46,746 nt of DNA from CAYVIB01 sp964451365 (GTDB taxonomy: Bacteria; Pseudomonadota; Gammaproteobacteria; Pseudomonadales; Cellvibrionaceae). Within the stretch, counting starts at the first letter, position 1. Each line of letters begins with the position of its first letter. The notes beneath the pieces were generated by a model that was given only the letters and a program-made list of their open reading frames with translations, made no database searches and had not been told where the DNA came from. The translations under genes and the position numbers were made by a program. Below are positions 17,795 through 26,145 of this stretch, piece after piece. Location: positions 1-46,746 of the forward strand of contig CAYVIB010000038.1 of NCBI GenBank assembly GCA_964451365.1. Reading direction: 5' to 3'.

Positions 17795-18642
17795 AGCTTC
17801 GTAACCTTATGTGGACACACGGGTTTGTGATATTCCAGAGCATATTTAGATAGAAAAATTCGCCACCTGGCTCGACTTCCGGTTATTTTTTTTTGCAAAT
17901 GGTCAGACAATCTGTCGAGCGCATTATGAGCGCGATAGTTCACCTGCGGTTTTTGGTCATTTTTTTTATTTTCCTCGCATAGATAGCAAACTTTCGACCA
18001 GGCATGGATTTGATTGCTTACTTGAGTCAAACGGCGTTTGACATACTTATCATAAGTCGTGTGCTTGTCACCGTTGGGGTCATCAGGATCAGCGACATTG
18101 TGCGGGCCGATATGAGCCTGCGCTCCGGCATCCGCCATAACCAGTTCAGCCTGTTGCTGACGCTCCGCATCCGTTAACACATTTTTCTTTGGCCCCCATT
18201 TGCCTACAAATTCTTTGGGGACGGATGGAGCCCAAAACCCATTACCGGTACAGTTAACGGAATATCCGGTATCTTTTTCATTTTTTTCACTGGCAAGAAT
18301 CCATTTTTCCATGGGGCTGCCTTTAAGCGCTTGATTACCGCTGATAAGGTGGTGTGCTTGATGAGTATAAAACTTCGTTTTATCTTCCTTGCGTGATTCT
18401 GGTTTTTCCTGTTCCTGGGTATAGCCATCACTGTCCACGGCACTTGTCTGCGGCCGCGCTCCGGACTGCTGCGATGTCAATTTACCTGGATCTTCCATAA
18501 TCGTCGCAAGTTTTTTGGAATTGTTTTTTGCCCCGGGATAGGTCTTATAATCCTTTGGCTTCGGTGGCGGGCAGAAAGGACACTCTTCGTTGGGCTCCGT
18601 ATGCAAAACCGGAGGTGAGATCATTTCTCCTATTTCTGTCAT
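17791..18642 (-). CDS. T6SS effector with AHH (HNH/EndoVII-type) nuclease motif
   Basis: This 283-residue protein is a probable antibacterial DNase delivered by the T6SS. The motif QAHHLISGNQAL (His97, His98) matches the AHH branch of the HNH/endonuclease VII toxins, followed by the expected Asn-rich strand (VNCTGNGFWAPS, about 129-140) and AHIGPHN (176-182), which would complete the metal site. The N-terminal part has a CPFC pair (21-24) followed by PPPKPKDYKTYPG, and a second pair CYLC lies at 219-222, so a zinc site in addition to the catalytic centre is possible. There is no signal peptide and no fused PAAR or VgrG domain, so loading must use the separate DUF4150/DUF2169/DUF6484 proteins. 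An SD (GGGAG) precedes the ATG. It is coupled to the immunity gene by ATGA. Confidence 0.75.
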   Translation of the reverse strand: MTEIGEMISPPVLHTEPNEECPFCPPPKPKDYKTYPGAKNNSKKLATIMEDPGKLTSQQSGARPQTSAVDSDGYTQEQEKPESRKEDKTKFYTHQAHHLISGNQALKGSPMEKWILASEKNEKDTGYSVNCTGNGFWAPSVPKEFVGKWGPKKNVLTDAERQQQAELVMADAGAQAHIGPHNVADPDDPNGDKHTTYDKYVKRRLTQVSNQIHAWSKVCYLCEENKKNDQKPQVNYRAHNALDRLSDHLQKKITGSRARWRIFLSKYALEYHKPVCPHKVTKL

Positions 18643-18722
18643 TTTACCGGTCTCCCTGCGACTCGATTACGGGAAATGGCATCAATGAGCCAATTCGCTG
18701 TTTTGCAGATTACTATCATCAT

Positions 18723-19769
18723 TTATTTGTTGACCCGCGACTCAATGCACACAGCTCCACGGTAAGCGCCATCCGAAGAACAGTACACCAGATGATTACC
18801 CGAGGTTTCGCCCGCAGCCAGGGCCATTAAAAGTGGCGCGAATGCCGCACCAATGTCTCCGATGCAATCCGCGGGATGCTCCAGAACCATATCTTCGGTA
18901 AAAGCATGGCTGTTTCGTATAACGGCCACACCGTATTCCCTGGCACCGAAGTGTTCACCGTTCAGGCTGGAATAAATCTTTCGGACTTTGCCTTGCGACC
19001 CGTATCCAATGGCTGAACGCATCGCATCAGCCAAACCGTCGCCGGTGTAGGGGTTATCACTGTAACGGTGACCCTGTTCTTCGCCCAGGCCAGGATAATA
19101 AACGGCCGCTACATTACCCGACTCCGGAGGCGCCGACGACAACAGGAGGAAAGCCGCACCTTCTCCGGCAACAAAGCCGTCCTTCGATCGTCCGGTCTTT
19201 AATCGATCCTGCGAATCCAGAAAACTCAGGCTGTTCAGATCCCAATAAGTATCCACGCCTCCAATCAATGCGTGGCCTTCCCCTGTTGCATTAAGATATC
19301 GAAACGCCAAATCGAGCGCCTGAAGTCCTCCCACCCGCCCGGTTGACAGGGTCCGGCTGGCGGCAACATTAATACTCCCTACTCCCGACTGCGCGGCAAG
19401 ATATCGAATGAAATTTGCGCTGGAGAATGGCGACATACCCGGCAAATCTTCCGGCAGCGCCAGAAACAACGGAACAGACAGACCTTCAGGTAAATGGCTT
19501 AAACTCTCCAGCAGAGGCTTGCTGGCGAGCCTTAGCATACGCCTGTGACGGGCGGAAAGGCCCAGGCTTATGAGTGACTGCTCCAGGGGAGGCAAAGCTG
19601 AGTCGGGCACAAGCGCCATAGTCAGGCAAATACGATCTTTACCCACGACAGGGCTTTCCGAATATTGAGAAATTCCCGCGTTGATAGCCGCAAGCGTCTG
19701 CTGAGTCGTTTCCCCCAAACAGCTTATGATTCCGATGTCGGCAACGTAGAGATTCGGTTTGGCATTCAT
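18723..19769 (-). CDS. Ketoacyl-synthase-like protein of the T6SS module, probable pseudoenzyme
   Basis: The 348-residue product has a thiolase/beta-ketoacyl-ACP synthase fold signature: GLQALDLAFRYLNATGEGHALIGGVD, then DGFVAGEGAAFLLL, which closely matches the KAS segment DGFVxGEGAGxLVL. The nucleophile region reads INVAASRTLSTGRVGG and has no Cys where active KAS enzymes have the catalytic one (ACATG/ACASG). The position of the second His (GHTLGAAG in active enzymes) reads GDIGAAFA. A condensing activity is therefore unlikely. KAS-like genes accompany DUF2169/DUF4150/TIGR02270 genes in other T6SS loci (family knowledge), which suggests an accessory or chaperone-like role in cargo handling. 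The start overlaps the upstream gene as ATGA. Confidence 0.75.
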   Translation of the reverse strand: MNAKPNLYVADIGIISCLGETTQQTLAAINAGISQYSESPVVGKDRICLTMALVPDSALPPLEQSLISLGLSARHRRMLRLASKPLLESLSHLPEGLSVPLFLALPEDLPGMSPFSSANFIRYLAAQSGVGSINVAASRTLSTGRVGGLQALDLAFRYLNATGEGHALIGGVDTYWDLNSLSFLDSQDRLKTGRSKDGFVAGEGAAFLLLSSAPPESGNVAAVYYPGLGEEQGHRYSDNPYTGDGLADAMRSAIGYGSQGKVRKIYSSLNGEHFGAREYGVAVIRNSHAFTEDMVLEHPADCIGDIGAAFAPLLMALAAGETSGNHLVYCSSDGAYRGAVCIESRVNK

Positions 19770-21031
19770 GCTTCCACCGCCGCTCTCGCCCGTGTATTTA
19801 TCAAAATCTGCTTCTGCTCCATCACCGCAAGTTCAATGGATGCGGCATAACGATGTCGCTGCCCACCCGACTCGATTTGTTGTTTGAGCGTTTCGGCATT
19901 TATCTGCCTGCCCATGAAATGACGCCGTCCCTGGCCCAACCCACTGCCATATTTTTGCCACGTGGCGGCAATCTTATCCGGATCGGGCCAGGGAAGGTTC
20001 TCATCTTCATCCAACTCCACGTCTTCGCCGGTGCCCTCATCGTCCGTGTAAACCAGGTCCGGCACCTCCAGCGCAAGCCCGTTGCCCTCCAGATCAATGC
20101 CTGTAATCAGGGTAAAGGCCTCGCCCGCCAGACGTGCAGATTCCGGCGCGCGCATATTCGCGATAAGCCAGTTAACTGCCTGGGGATCGCCAAGCACGCC
20201 CGTGGCTTTAATCACGTTCCGCACCTGGGTTTGGTCGCCGGCCAGCTCAGTAATCCACTCCCTGGCCATCCCCGGGGGCAATACCCGAAAAACCAGTTCA
20301 ATTGCCTTGGCCTGATAGGGACCGGGTTTGAGTACATAATCCTTCAACTGAACCACCCACTCCCTTTTCCCCAGCAACACGCCGGACCAGGTGGCCCAAA
20401 AGCGGATGCTTTCATTATCGGATTTGACAGCGTGCTCAAGCGCGAGCACATGATCGTCACGCTTTAATTCCCCCACTATACGCAATGCCCGGGCGTAAAG
20501 ATGTTGGTGCGCCAGGCAATCATCGCGTTCGAAAACACGGTTGAGATAATCCGCGGGGTCTTCCCGACGAACGCTGCACGCGGCCATCGCCAGGTACTTG
20601 TGATTGAGATCCTTGCTGGTAAAGAATTTTTTTATCCAGGAGTGGCAGAGTTTCCCCGGTAGCCAGCCCAGCGCGGACACCAGTCCCTTGAATGTCTGCT
20701 CGTTGAGCAAACCGAATTCAACGGCTTTCTGGATCTTTTGCACTTCGAGGCTTCTGAATGCGGTGACGCCAATTGTGAACGCTTCGCCGGCTTCTTCGAA
20801 TTCAGTCGCCCGCAGGCATACCTGCCAGCCATCATCCGGCGAAGTCTGCAATCCATCCAGGTAGTTGTCGATACGCTTGTCCAGTTCGGCAATATCGGGC
20901 ACCCGGTAGTGCGGCTGGTTTACCGCGACGGAGCGCAGCACCCACAGAAAAGAGGCCTCATCGACATAGCGCTCATAAATATCGAGATACGGATTCACCT
21001 GTTCGCCTGTTACCGGAATCGCAGCGTTCAT
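19766..21031 (-). CDS. TIGR02270-type T6SS-associated protein (HEAT-like)
   Basis: This 421-residue soluble protein resembles the TIGR02270 family, usually found beside DUF2169 and DUF4150 genes in T6SS loci. The N-terminal part contains YVDEASFLWVLRS and a conserved region FEEAGEAFTIGVTAF; the middle is all-alpha and HEAT-like (GDPQAVNWLIANM...SARLAGEAFTLITGI); and the C-terminal third has a very acidic loop (DDEGTGEDVELDEDE) followed by LPWPDPDKIAATWQ. Biochemical function is unknown; an adaptor or chaperone for cargo is a reasonable inference. The SD is weak. The 3' end overlaps the KAS-like gene by 4 bp. Confidence 0.75.
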   Translation of the reverse strand: MNAAIPVTGEQVNPYLDIYERYVDEASFLWVLRSVAVNQPHYRVPDIAELDKRIDNYLDGLQTSPDDGWQVCLRATEFEEAGEAFTIGVTAFRSLEVQKIQKAVEFGLLNEQTFKGLVSALGWLPGKLCHSWIKKFFTSKDLNHKYLAMAACSVRREDPADYLNRVFERDDCLAHQHLYARALRIVGELKRDDHVLALEHAVKSDNESIRFWATWSGVLLGKREWVVQLKDYVLKPGPYQAKAIELVFRVLPPGMAREWITELAGDQTQVRNVIKATGVLGDPQAVNWLIANMRAPESARLAGEAFTLITGIDLEGNGLALEVPDLVYTDDEGTGEDVELDEDENLPWPDPDKIAATWQKYGSGLGQGRRHFMGRQINAETLKQQIESGGQRHRYAASIELAVMEQKQILINTRARAAVEA

Positions 21032-21046
21032 TTATTAAATTCAGTG

Positions 21047-21427
21047 TCATCCCATAATGTTCTTTTTATTGTGAAACAGCGGATCACCCATCCGGCAGAC
21101 ATTTTTTCCTTCGAATTTAACATCAAAGGAATACATCATAAATTCGCATTCGCCTTTGATCTTACTGCTGATCACGCCGTTTGCCGTACCGGCTTCATCA
21201 CCGGTGCTCATGGTGTAAATTGCGCTTTTCACCATCGGCATTTTTTTATCCGTCTTGACGGATTTGGGTCCCTTGTTGGTATCGGACGCTTTTCCAATAT
21301 TCGGATACGGAATTGGCACCGGCCCACCGGGAGTGGGCGTTTTGCAGACATCGGGAAACACGATACTCAGGCCTCCGCTGCCTTTGTGCGCGATTCCCCG
21401 GGAATTTGCAAAGGTTGTCTGTGCCAT
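21047..21427 (-). CDS. DUF4150 PAAR-like tip protein
   Basis: This small protein (126 residues) is expected to sharpen the VgrG spike and link it to effectors. The sequence has the DUF4150 layout: NSRGIAHKGSGGLSIVFPDV, then CKTPTPGGPVPIPYPNIGKA, and later GEAGTANGVIS-type residues with VCRMGDPLFHN at the end. There is no fused toxin, so it acts as a stand-alone tip. An AGG six bases before the ATG serves as SD. It lies between DUF2169 and TIGR02270 genes in a minus-strand operon. Confidence 0.88.
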   Translation of the reverse strand: MAQTTFANSRGIAHKGSGGLSIVFPDVCKTPTPGGPVPIPYPNIGKASDTNKGPKSVKTDKKMPMVKSAIYTMSTGDEAGTANGVISSKIKGECEFMMYSFDVKFEGKNVCRMGDPLFHNKKNIMG

Positions 21428-21450
21428 GGTTACCTACTCGCTCTAATTGC

Positions 21451-22443
21451 TTATCGAAACATACTGACGGTGACGCCGTTTATTTTGCTGCTTAGCTTAT
21501 CGCAGGGTAGCCTGGCCCGCCACGTTAGCCAGCACTCGAGATTATTCGGTTCCAGAACCACCGTTTCCAGGAAAAAATCCGGCGCGTGAACCCGACCGGC
21601 AAGATCCACACGGCACTTCAGATTAACCCTGGGCAAGACAAAACGGGTTTCACCTTGCGGGTGCATATTGGTGATACTTACCAGCTCGCCGCCCGCCAGA
21701 TAACCGTTACAAAGCAGTCCCGGTGATGCCGCGTTTAGAAAACGTTTGTCGAAATCCAGCGGCAGATAAGGGGCACGACGCTCCTGCCAGGCCTGATCAT
21801 AGGTTCCCGCGTAGGTTGAACGAGGAATCCAGTATGGGGCGATAAAACCCAAACCTGCCGGGGAGGGCTTATCGGCCGGGCTTTCTATCAACTGTGCCGG
21901 GTCCTCAATATTCGGCAGGGCTTCACCGTTCATTTGGACCGATGACTTGTCTCCCGCCCAACCACATCCCACAGGATTTCGCGAATCACCTGAGCGAACC
22001 TCACCGTCAACAATGTGCCGCCCACCAAATGCCCTTTCATACTGCACCGGCATGGTAGCAAACGGAACGGGAGAAGTAATACGGCCCCCTTGCCACTGCC
22101 GGTCGCCAAAAACGCGAATCTTTTTCTTAATATCACCCAGGCACAAGTCAATATCCAGTTGCGACACTTCCCGCCCACCTGGAGCACAGGCGTGCCCCAC
22201 CACACCAATATTGGTGGCCGGTCTGCCGATGTGAGCATCGCTGGGATACTTAAGACTGCTATCGGTCGGATCGGCCCAGTATTCGTCTTCCATTTGAAGC
22301 TGGCGCTGCTCTTCGACCAACCGCAGCTGGGAGCCAACCCTAAAGCCACCTTTTACCACTACATATAAGGTATCAACGGCGTTTTCGTCAGGAAATACGA
22401 TTATATCCGCCGTAAAAGGTGTAGAGTTGTTGACTTGGAGCAT
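21451..22443 (-). CDS. DUF2169 T6SS adaptor-like protein
   Basis: The 330-residue product is of the DUF2169 family, typically encoded beside PAAR-like/DUF4150 genes and thought to help load effectors on VgrG. Recognisable features are the N-terminal NNSTPFTADIIVFPDENAVDTL, the VKGGF strand, the ADIxxP-like stretch DSSLKYPSDAHIGRPATNIGVVGHA, FGDRQW, YERAFGG and NPVGCGW, then LPNIEDP. Length is normal for the shorter members. No signal peptide is present, so it acts in the cytoplasm before firing. It starts 62 bp after the DUF6484 gene. Confidence 0.87.
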   Translation of the reverse strand: MLQVNNSTPFTADIIVFPDENAVDTLYVVVKGGFRVGSQLRLVEEQRQLQMEDEYWADPTDSSLKYPSDAHIGRPATNIGVVGHACAPGGREVSQLDIDLCLGDIKKKIRVFGDRQWQGGRITSPVPFATMPVQYERAFGGRHIVDGEVRSGDSRNPVGCGWAGDKSSVQMNGEALPNIEDPAQLIESPADKPSPAGLGFIAPYWIPRSTYAGTYDQAWQERRAPYLPLDFDKRFLNAASPGLLCNGYLAGGELVSITNMHPQGETRFVLPRVNLKCRVDLAGRVHAPDFFLETVVLEPNNLECWLTWRARLPCDKLSSKINGVTVSMFR

Positions 22444-22505
22444 GACTCATTGCGCCTTGGTAAACCACGGGAAGAAACTGCGCGCGGATCGTATATTTTT
22501 AATTA

Positions 22506-23090
22506 TCAATTAACCTGTACCGAACCACCGAGAATACGATTAACGCCGCTGGAGCGGTTCAAAATGTATTTTCCGCGGATGGTTATCTTGCCCGCTTTGG
22601 TCATGGTGATACTGGATTCACCGCACTTAAACACAATCTCTTCCTTGCCCTCAATCTGAACCCTTTTTCCATCCACTACAACATCATCGAGTCCATGGAC
22701 GGACCCAACTGCTTCTTTTGCTTCTCCGGGGGAGGGATTCTCACTACCCGTTTTTTGCAAGTCGGCTTCCGCCGTCTGATAAGATTCGAGCAACATGTTC
22801 AGAGAGCTATGCACCAACCCTATTACAACCGGTTTTTGAATATCGGAATCGATAAACAGCAGGGCGGCCTGCCTGCCAACTTCACGCGGCGTCAGGCTCA
22901 ATGTAGTTGTCGCCTCCAGCGATACAAACTGCTCGCCAGAGGCATTGAAATTTACTAAAGGTCTACCGAGTGCGTTTAGAGCCACCAAGGTGCCGATCAC
23001 AATTTCGCCGCCGGGTGCGGCTACACGGGTTTGCGTTTGGGACTGCGTATACTCAACGGCGGAACTGTCGCTGCGCTCTCTACCACTCAT
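22506..23090 (-). CDS. DUF6484 domain protein with VgrG-like tail
   Basis: The start is placed at the ATG at 23090 because GGAG lies 6 bp upstream; a GTG further out has no site. The 194 residues begin with a polar segment, then a small beta domain (GEIVIGTLVALNALGRPLVNF through QAALLFIDSDIQKPVVIGLV), which is the DUF6484 region. The last 43 residues align without gaps to the last 43 residues of the adjacent VgrG at about 18 identities, with shared GKITIRGK/GDITISGK-type turns. It probably interacts with or mimics the VgrG spike. It lies directly downstream of vgrG. Confidence 0.75.
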   Translation of the reverse strand: MSGRERSDSSAVEYTQSQTQTRVAAPGGEIVIGTLVALNALGRPLVNFNASGEQFVSLEATTTLSLTPREVGRQAALLFIDSDIQKPVVIGLVHSSLNMLLESYQTAEADLQKTGSENPSPGEAKEAVGSVHGLDDVVVDGKRVQIEGKEEIVFKCGESSITMTKAGKITIRGKYILNRSSGVNRILGGSVQVN

Positions 23091-23112
23091 AATCTCCACC
23101 ACTCACATGTGC

Positions 23113-25101
23113 CTAGTTCGCTGTAACCTTGCTTCCCTTAAGTACAACATTACCTGATCCCTTCACATTGATATTTTTTCCGCTGATCGTGATATCGCCA
23201 TTTTTATTCATAACGATTTTAGCGGAACCGGTTTTCAGCGTAATCTGATCATCCGCCTGCAGCACAATTTCCTTTGCTTTCAAACCATATTCTTTCGTTA
23301 CGGTTTCCGCGTATTTACCGCCTACCTCCTCTGTCAGATCCTTCCCAATGGTTATCGACATATTCTTGCCGATTGACTCGCTGTGGTTTTCGCCCACCGA
23401 CATCGAAAGATTCTTGCCAATTGTCTCGTCCTGATTCTCCCCAATACTAATCGTATTGTTTTTGGTGACAGACTCGGACTGGTTGTTACCCACCGTTTTT
23501 GTTCGGTCATTGCCGATGCTGGAAGTCTCATCATGACCTATGGTTTTACTACGATCGTTTCCGACGTCATGCGTTTCGTCGTTTTCGACAACCGTATCCA
23601 TATTTTTTTCCGCGTGGAGGTAAACCTGCTCCGAGCCTTTTTTATCGTCGAACCGCAGCTCATTGAAATTTTGCGGGCTACCTCCTTTCGTGGAGCGGGT
23701 CCGGATACCGCTCTGGGTCTTTGACTCGAACGGCGGCTTATTCCAACCGTTATACACCGAGCCAACTACAATCGGGCGATCGGGATCACCATCCAGGAAA
23801 TTTACGATAACTTCGTGACCAATGCGCGGAATAAAGGAGCTGCCCCACTGATTGCCGGCCCAGGACTGCATGACCCGTATCCAGCAGCTGCTGTTTTCAT
23901 CCTTCTTGCCTTCCCGGTCCCAAATAAATTGAACTTTAATCCGTCCAAACTCATCAACATAGATCTCTTCCCCGGACGGGCCGACAACGATTGCCGACTG
24001 AGGCCCCTTCATCACGGGCCGGGCGTGCGAGGTTTTGGGGCGGAAATGCACATCACTTGGAATACAGACAAAATTGTTGCTGTATCCGGTGTTCATATCG
24101 CTATTGGTGAGATAATTGGTTTCGTAAGCCCGGTGAGAGACTGTCGTGAGAATGTAGTCTCCCTTTTCGGCTGCCGTGGTATGTTTTTCCACGTTAAATC
24201 TGCCGCCGGCATAAAAGCTACAGCAGTTGCCTGTACCCACCACCATATCCCGGTCCGACTCCTCCGCATCCAGGCGAATCTTTACCAGGTCATTCCCCAG
24301 GGTGCTTTCATACATACCGGGATATTCGTAATGTTCGTATTTGCTGTTATTGGCAAACTTACTGTTGGTTTTGGTATTGGCTTTTAAATCTTTTTTTGGT
24401 TCATTGAAGTTAAAGTCGTTTAGGGACCATTGACCTTTTTTGAACCGGTACAGGTGCTCCCACACGGTGATTTCCGCATCGGTGTTGGTGCCCCTGGAAT
24501 ACATCAGGCCGGTTTCCTCGACCTCGTCGTAAGCGTTCTTCTGGTCCACCAGAACAAGCGTGTGTTTTTGCTCGCTGTGCTTGAAGAAGTAGGCTATCCC
24601 CTCTTCTTCCAGCAAGCGCGTAACGAAATGCAGGTCGCTTTCATTGTGTTGTATACAGTATTCACGCACTTTGCCGCCCGATGCGCGAAAATCAAAATCG
24701 GTAAAGCCAAGATCGTTAAATATCCTGGACACGATGTCTTTGGTGTTCTGCTCCTGAAAAATCCGGTGATCGTTTGTTTGCGACAGGAACCACAGCCACG
24801 GCACCATCGTCATTCGATACTTACGAAGATTGTGGCCGTACATCTCGCCAAAGGAAAACGATTTGATATAGCCGTGAAATACGCGTTCAACCTTGGAATG
24901 AACTTTTACGGTGGTGGTTTTGCCAATTATTTGCTCGGGCGTAACATCCAGGTTTTCTGACAACACCTCGATTTGAAATTCAAAAAGCCCGGAAATATAT
25001 TCGTTGCCTTCAAAGGCGGTAAGAAGAAATGTATCTTTCCCCAGGGAAAAATCGCCAATCGAAATTAATCGATTATCCTGGGTAAGCTGGCCTTGGCTCA
25101 T
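23113..25101 (-). CDS. vgrG: T6SS spike protein VgrG (TssI)
   Basis: VgrG trimers form the puncturing spike expelled on the Hcp tube. The 662 residues contain a gp27-like part (FEGNEYISGLFEFQIEVLSE at the start, DLHFVTRLLEEEGIAYFFKH around 150-175), a gp5 OB-fold (about 360-470, with EFGRIKVQFIWDREG, SSCWIRVMQSWAGNQWG and IPRIGHEVIVNFLDGDPDRPIVVGSVYN) and a long beta-helix of 7-8-residue repeats rich in VGNN, IGEN and IGKN (about 510-610). It ends soon after the helix (GSKVTAN), so it is not an evolved VgrG with a toxin domain. Transcription comes from hcp, across a hairpin that may lower its dose. Confidence 0.96.
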   Translation of the reverse strand: MSQGQLTQDNRLISIGDFSLGKDTFLLTAFEGNEYISGLFEFQIEVLSENLDVTPEQIIGKTTTVKVHSKVERVFHGYIKSFSFGEMYGHNLRKYRMTMVPWLWFLSQTNDHRIFQEQNTKDIVSRIFNDLGFTDFDFRASGGKVREYCIQHNESDLHFVTRLLEEEGIAYFFKHSEQKHTLVLVDQKNAYDEVEETGLMYSRGTNTDAEITVWEHLYRFKKGQWSLNDFNFNEPKKDLKANTKTNSKFANNSKYEHYEYPGMYESTLGNDLVKIRLDAEESDRDMVVGTGNCCSFYAGGRFNVEKHTTAAEKGDYILTTVSHRAYETNYLTNSDMNTGYSNNFVCIPSDVHFRPKTSHARPVMKGPQSAIVVGPSGEEIYVDEFGRIKVQFIWDREGKKDENSSCWIRVMQSWAGNQWGSSFIPRIGHEVIVNFLDGDPDRPIVVGSVYNGWNKPPFESKTQSGIRTRSTKGGSPQNFNELRFDDKKGSEQVYLHAEKNMDTVVENDETHDVGNDRSKTIGHDETSSIGNDRTKTVGNNQSESVTKNNTISIGENQDETIGKNLSMSVGENHSESIGKNMSITIGKDLTEEVGGKYAETVTKEYGLKAKEIVLQADDQITLKTGSAKIVMNKNGDITISGKNINVKGSGNVVLKGSKVTAN

Positions 25102-25247
25102 GCGGTATTAGCTCCATAACAAGCACAGAAAAGGCTGGGGCTGAAGAACCATCCCTGAAAAAAGCCGGCGCACAGGGATACCCCGCGCCTGCGGTAACTC
25201 GAATTCTGAACCACCCGTGCAACCCGAACCGGCCATGCAGCAAAGTG

Positions 25248-25275
25248 GCCGGGAGTGGCATTTGCCACTTCCGGC
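25248..25275 (-). terminator. Stable hairpin between hcp and vgrG
   Basis: The arms 25248-25260 and 25263-25275 pair over 13 bp with one mismatch around a 2-nt spacer (GCCGGGAGTGGCA/TGCCACTTCCGGC). The hairpin lies 35 bp after the hcp stop in the direction of transcription but lacks a strong T-run on that strand, so it may be an mRNA-stabilising or partial terminator rather than a full stop. It would allow much more Hcp than VgrG to be made. The rest of the 208-bp gap shows no gene. Confidence 0.5.
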
Positions 25276-25309
25276 AACCGGTCACGACCGAGTAGCAAAT
25301 GGTTATTAT

Positions 25310-25792
25310 TTACTTCTTTTTCGCTGCGCTGATCGAGTAACCTACTCGCTGCGGGCTGGCCTGAGCGTTAGTTGCATCGTAATCCGAGTAGTTGACTTCG
25401 ATTTCGGTGTAGCTGATGCAAATTGACTCATACGGAACACCATCGCCGGAAGCGGAAATGGAGTAGCTGCTTACAAGGCAGTTTTCCATCGTGTAGGTCA
25501 TGTACTCATCGACCTTATCGCTGCCGGTCTGAACGAATTTTGCTTTGATTTTCTTGCCGACGGAACCGTAGGACGCTTCGGCGAATATGGAGGTGCAGGA
25601 GTTGTCGACCGGCTTGCTCACAACAACTTCGCTGTAGTTCGGTTTGGTGGACTCGCGGTTAACAGCGTTACCGGTTTCCATGCTGATGCCACGGCTAACG
25701 CCAAACTGAAAGGAATCTACCGCAAGATGCTTCGAATAGCCTTCCGCGGTAACATTACCTTCGATGCCTTCCCATTCAAGATAAATTGCCAT
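25310..25792 (-). CDS. hcp: T6SS tube protein Hcp (TssD)
   Basis: Hcp hexamers stack to form the inner tube and are secreted in bulk. The 160-residue product has the family pattern: IYLEWEGIEGNVTAEGY near the start, FGVSRGISMETGN, STKPNYSEVVVSKPVDNSC, and a C-terminal YESICISYTEIEVNYSDYD strand. A strong SD (AGGAGAT) precedes the ATG. It is the first gene of the minus-strand module and has a long purine-rich leader with an 18-bp-period repeat. Confidence 0.95.
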   Translation of the reverse strand: MAIYLEWEGIEGNVTAEGYSKHLAVDSFQFGVSRGISMETGNAVNRESTKPNYSEVVVSKPVDNSCTSIFAEASYGSVGKKIKAKFVQTGSDKVDEYMTYTMENCLVSSYSISASGDGVPYESICISYTEIEVNYSDYDATNAQASPQRVGYSISAAKKK

Positions 25793-26145
25793 TGGTGTAT
25801 CTCCTATCGTTTTTACTGAAAGAACTGAAACAGTTTTATTGTTCTTACTTCTCGATTTCTTGTTTCTTCTCGATTTTTATTACTTGTTTTTGGCTCTTCG
25901 CTGTGATTTGCCATCCTGGTCATTCAACCGCTAGGCTCCATAACGCACTTTTATCGTTATTCGCGAGTTCTTCCACACCAGCCCAAATATCCCTCTGATG
26001 CGAAAATTGCCGTAGCGCAGGATGTTAGCGGATTTCCGCTTGCCAGACAACGCCTGGTATTCAACTTTGTGAGCGATTACAAATTAAGCATGCATACGTT
26101 TGAATCGCCGCTGGCTCGCTCCACGGGCATCATTTCAATTCAGGC
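25793..26145. promoter_or_regulatory. hcp leader/promoter region with two 11-bp direct repeats
   Basis: The 353 bp between msrA and hcp hold no convincing gene; the plus-strand frame over the hcp start is hydrophobic noise. On the plus strand CTTCTCGATTT occurs at 25848-25858 and 25866-25876, an 18-bp period, so the hcp transcript would carry AAATCGAGAAG twice. A small AACTG...CAGTT hairpin lies at 25823-25835. Because hcp needs strong, controlled expression, this purine-rich leader is a plausible site for post-transcriptional control. No clear -35/-10 or sigma-54 element was found. The part beyond about 26000 shows nothing recognisable and may be the island edge. Confidence 0.45.

Noticed and set aside
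25786..25998. Hydrophobic plus-strand frame over the hcp start
   Set aside because: It is antisense to the hcp leader, lacks an SD and is explained by the purine-rich leader read in reverse.
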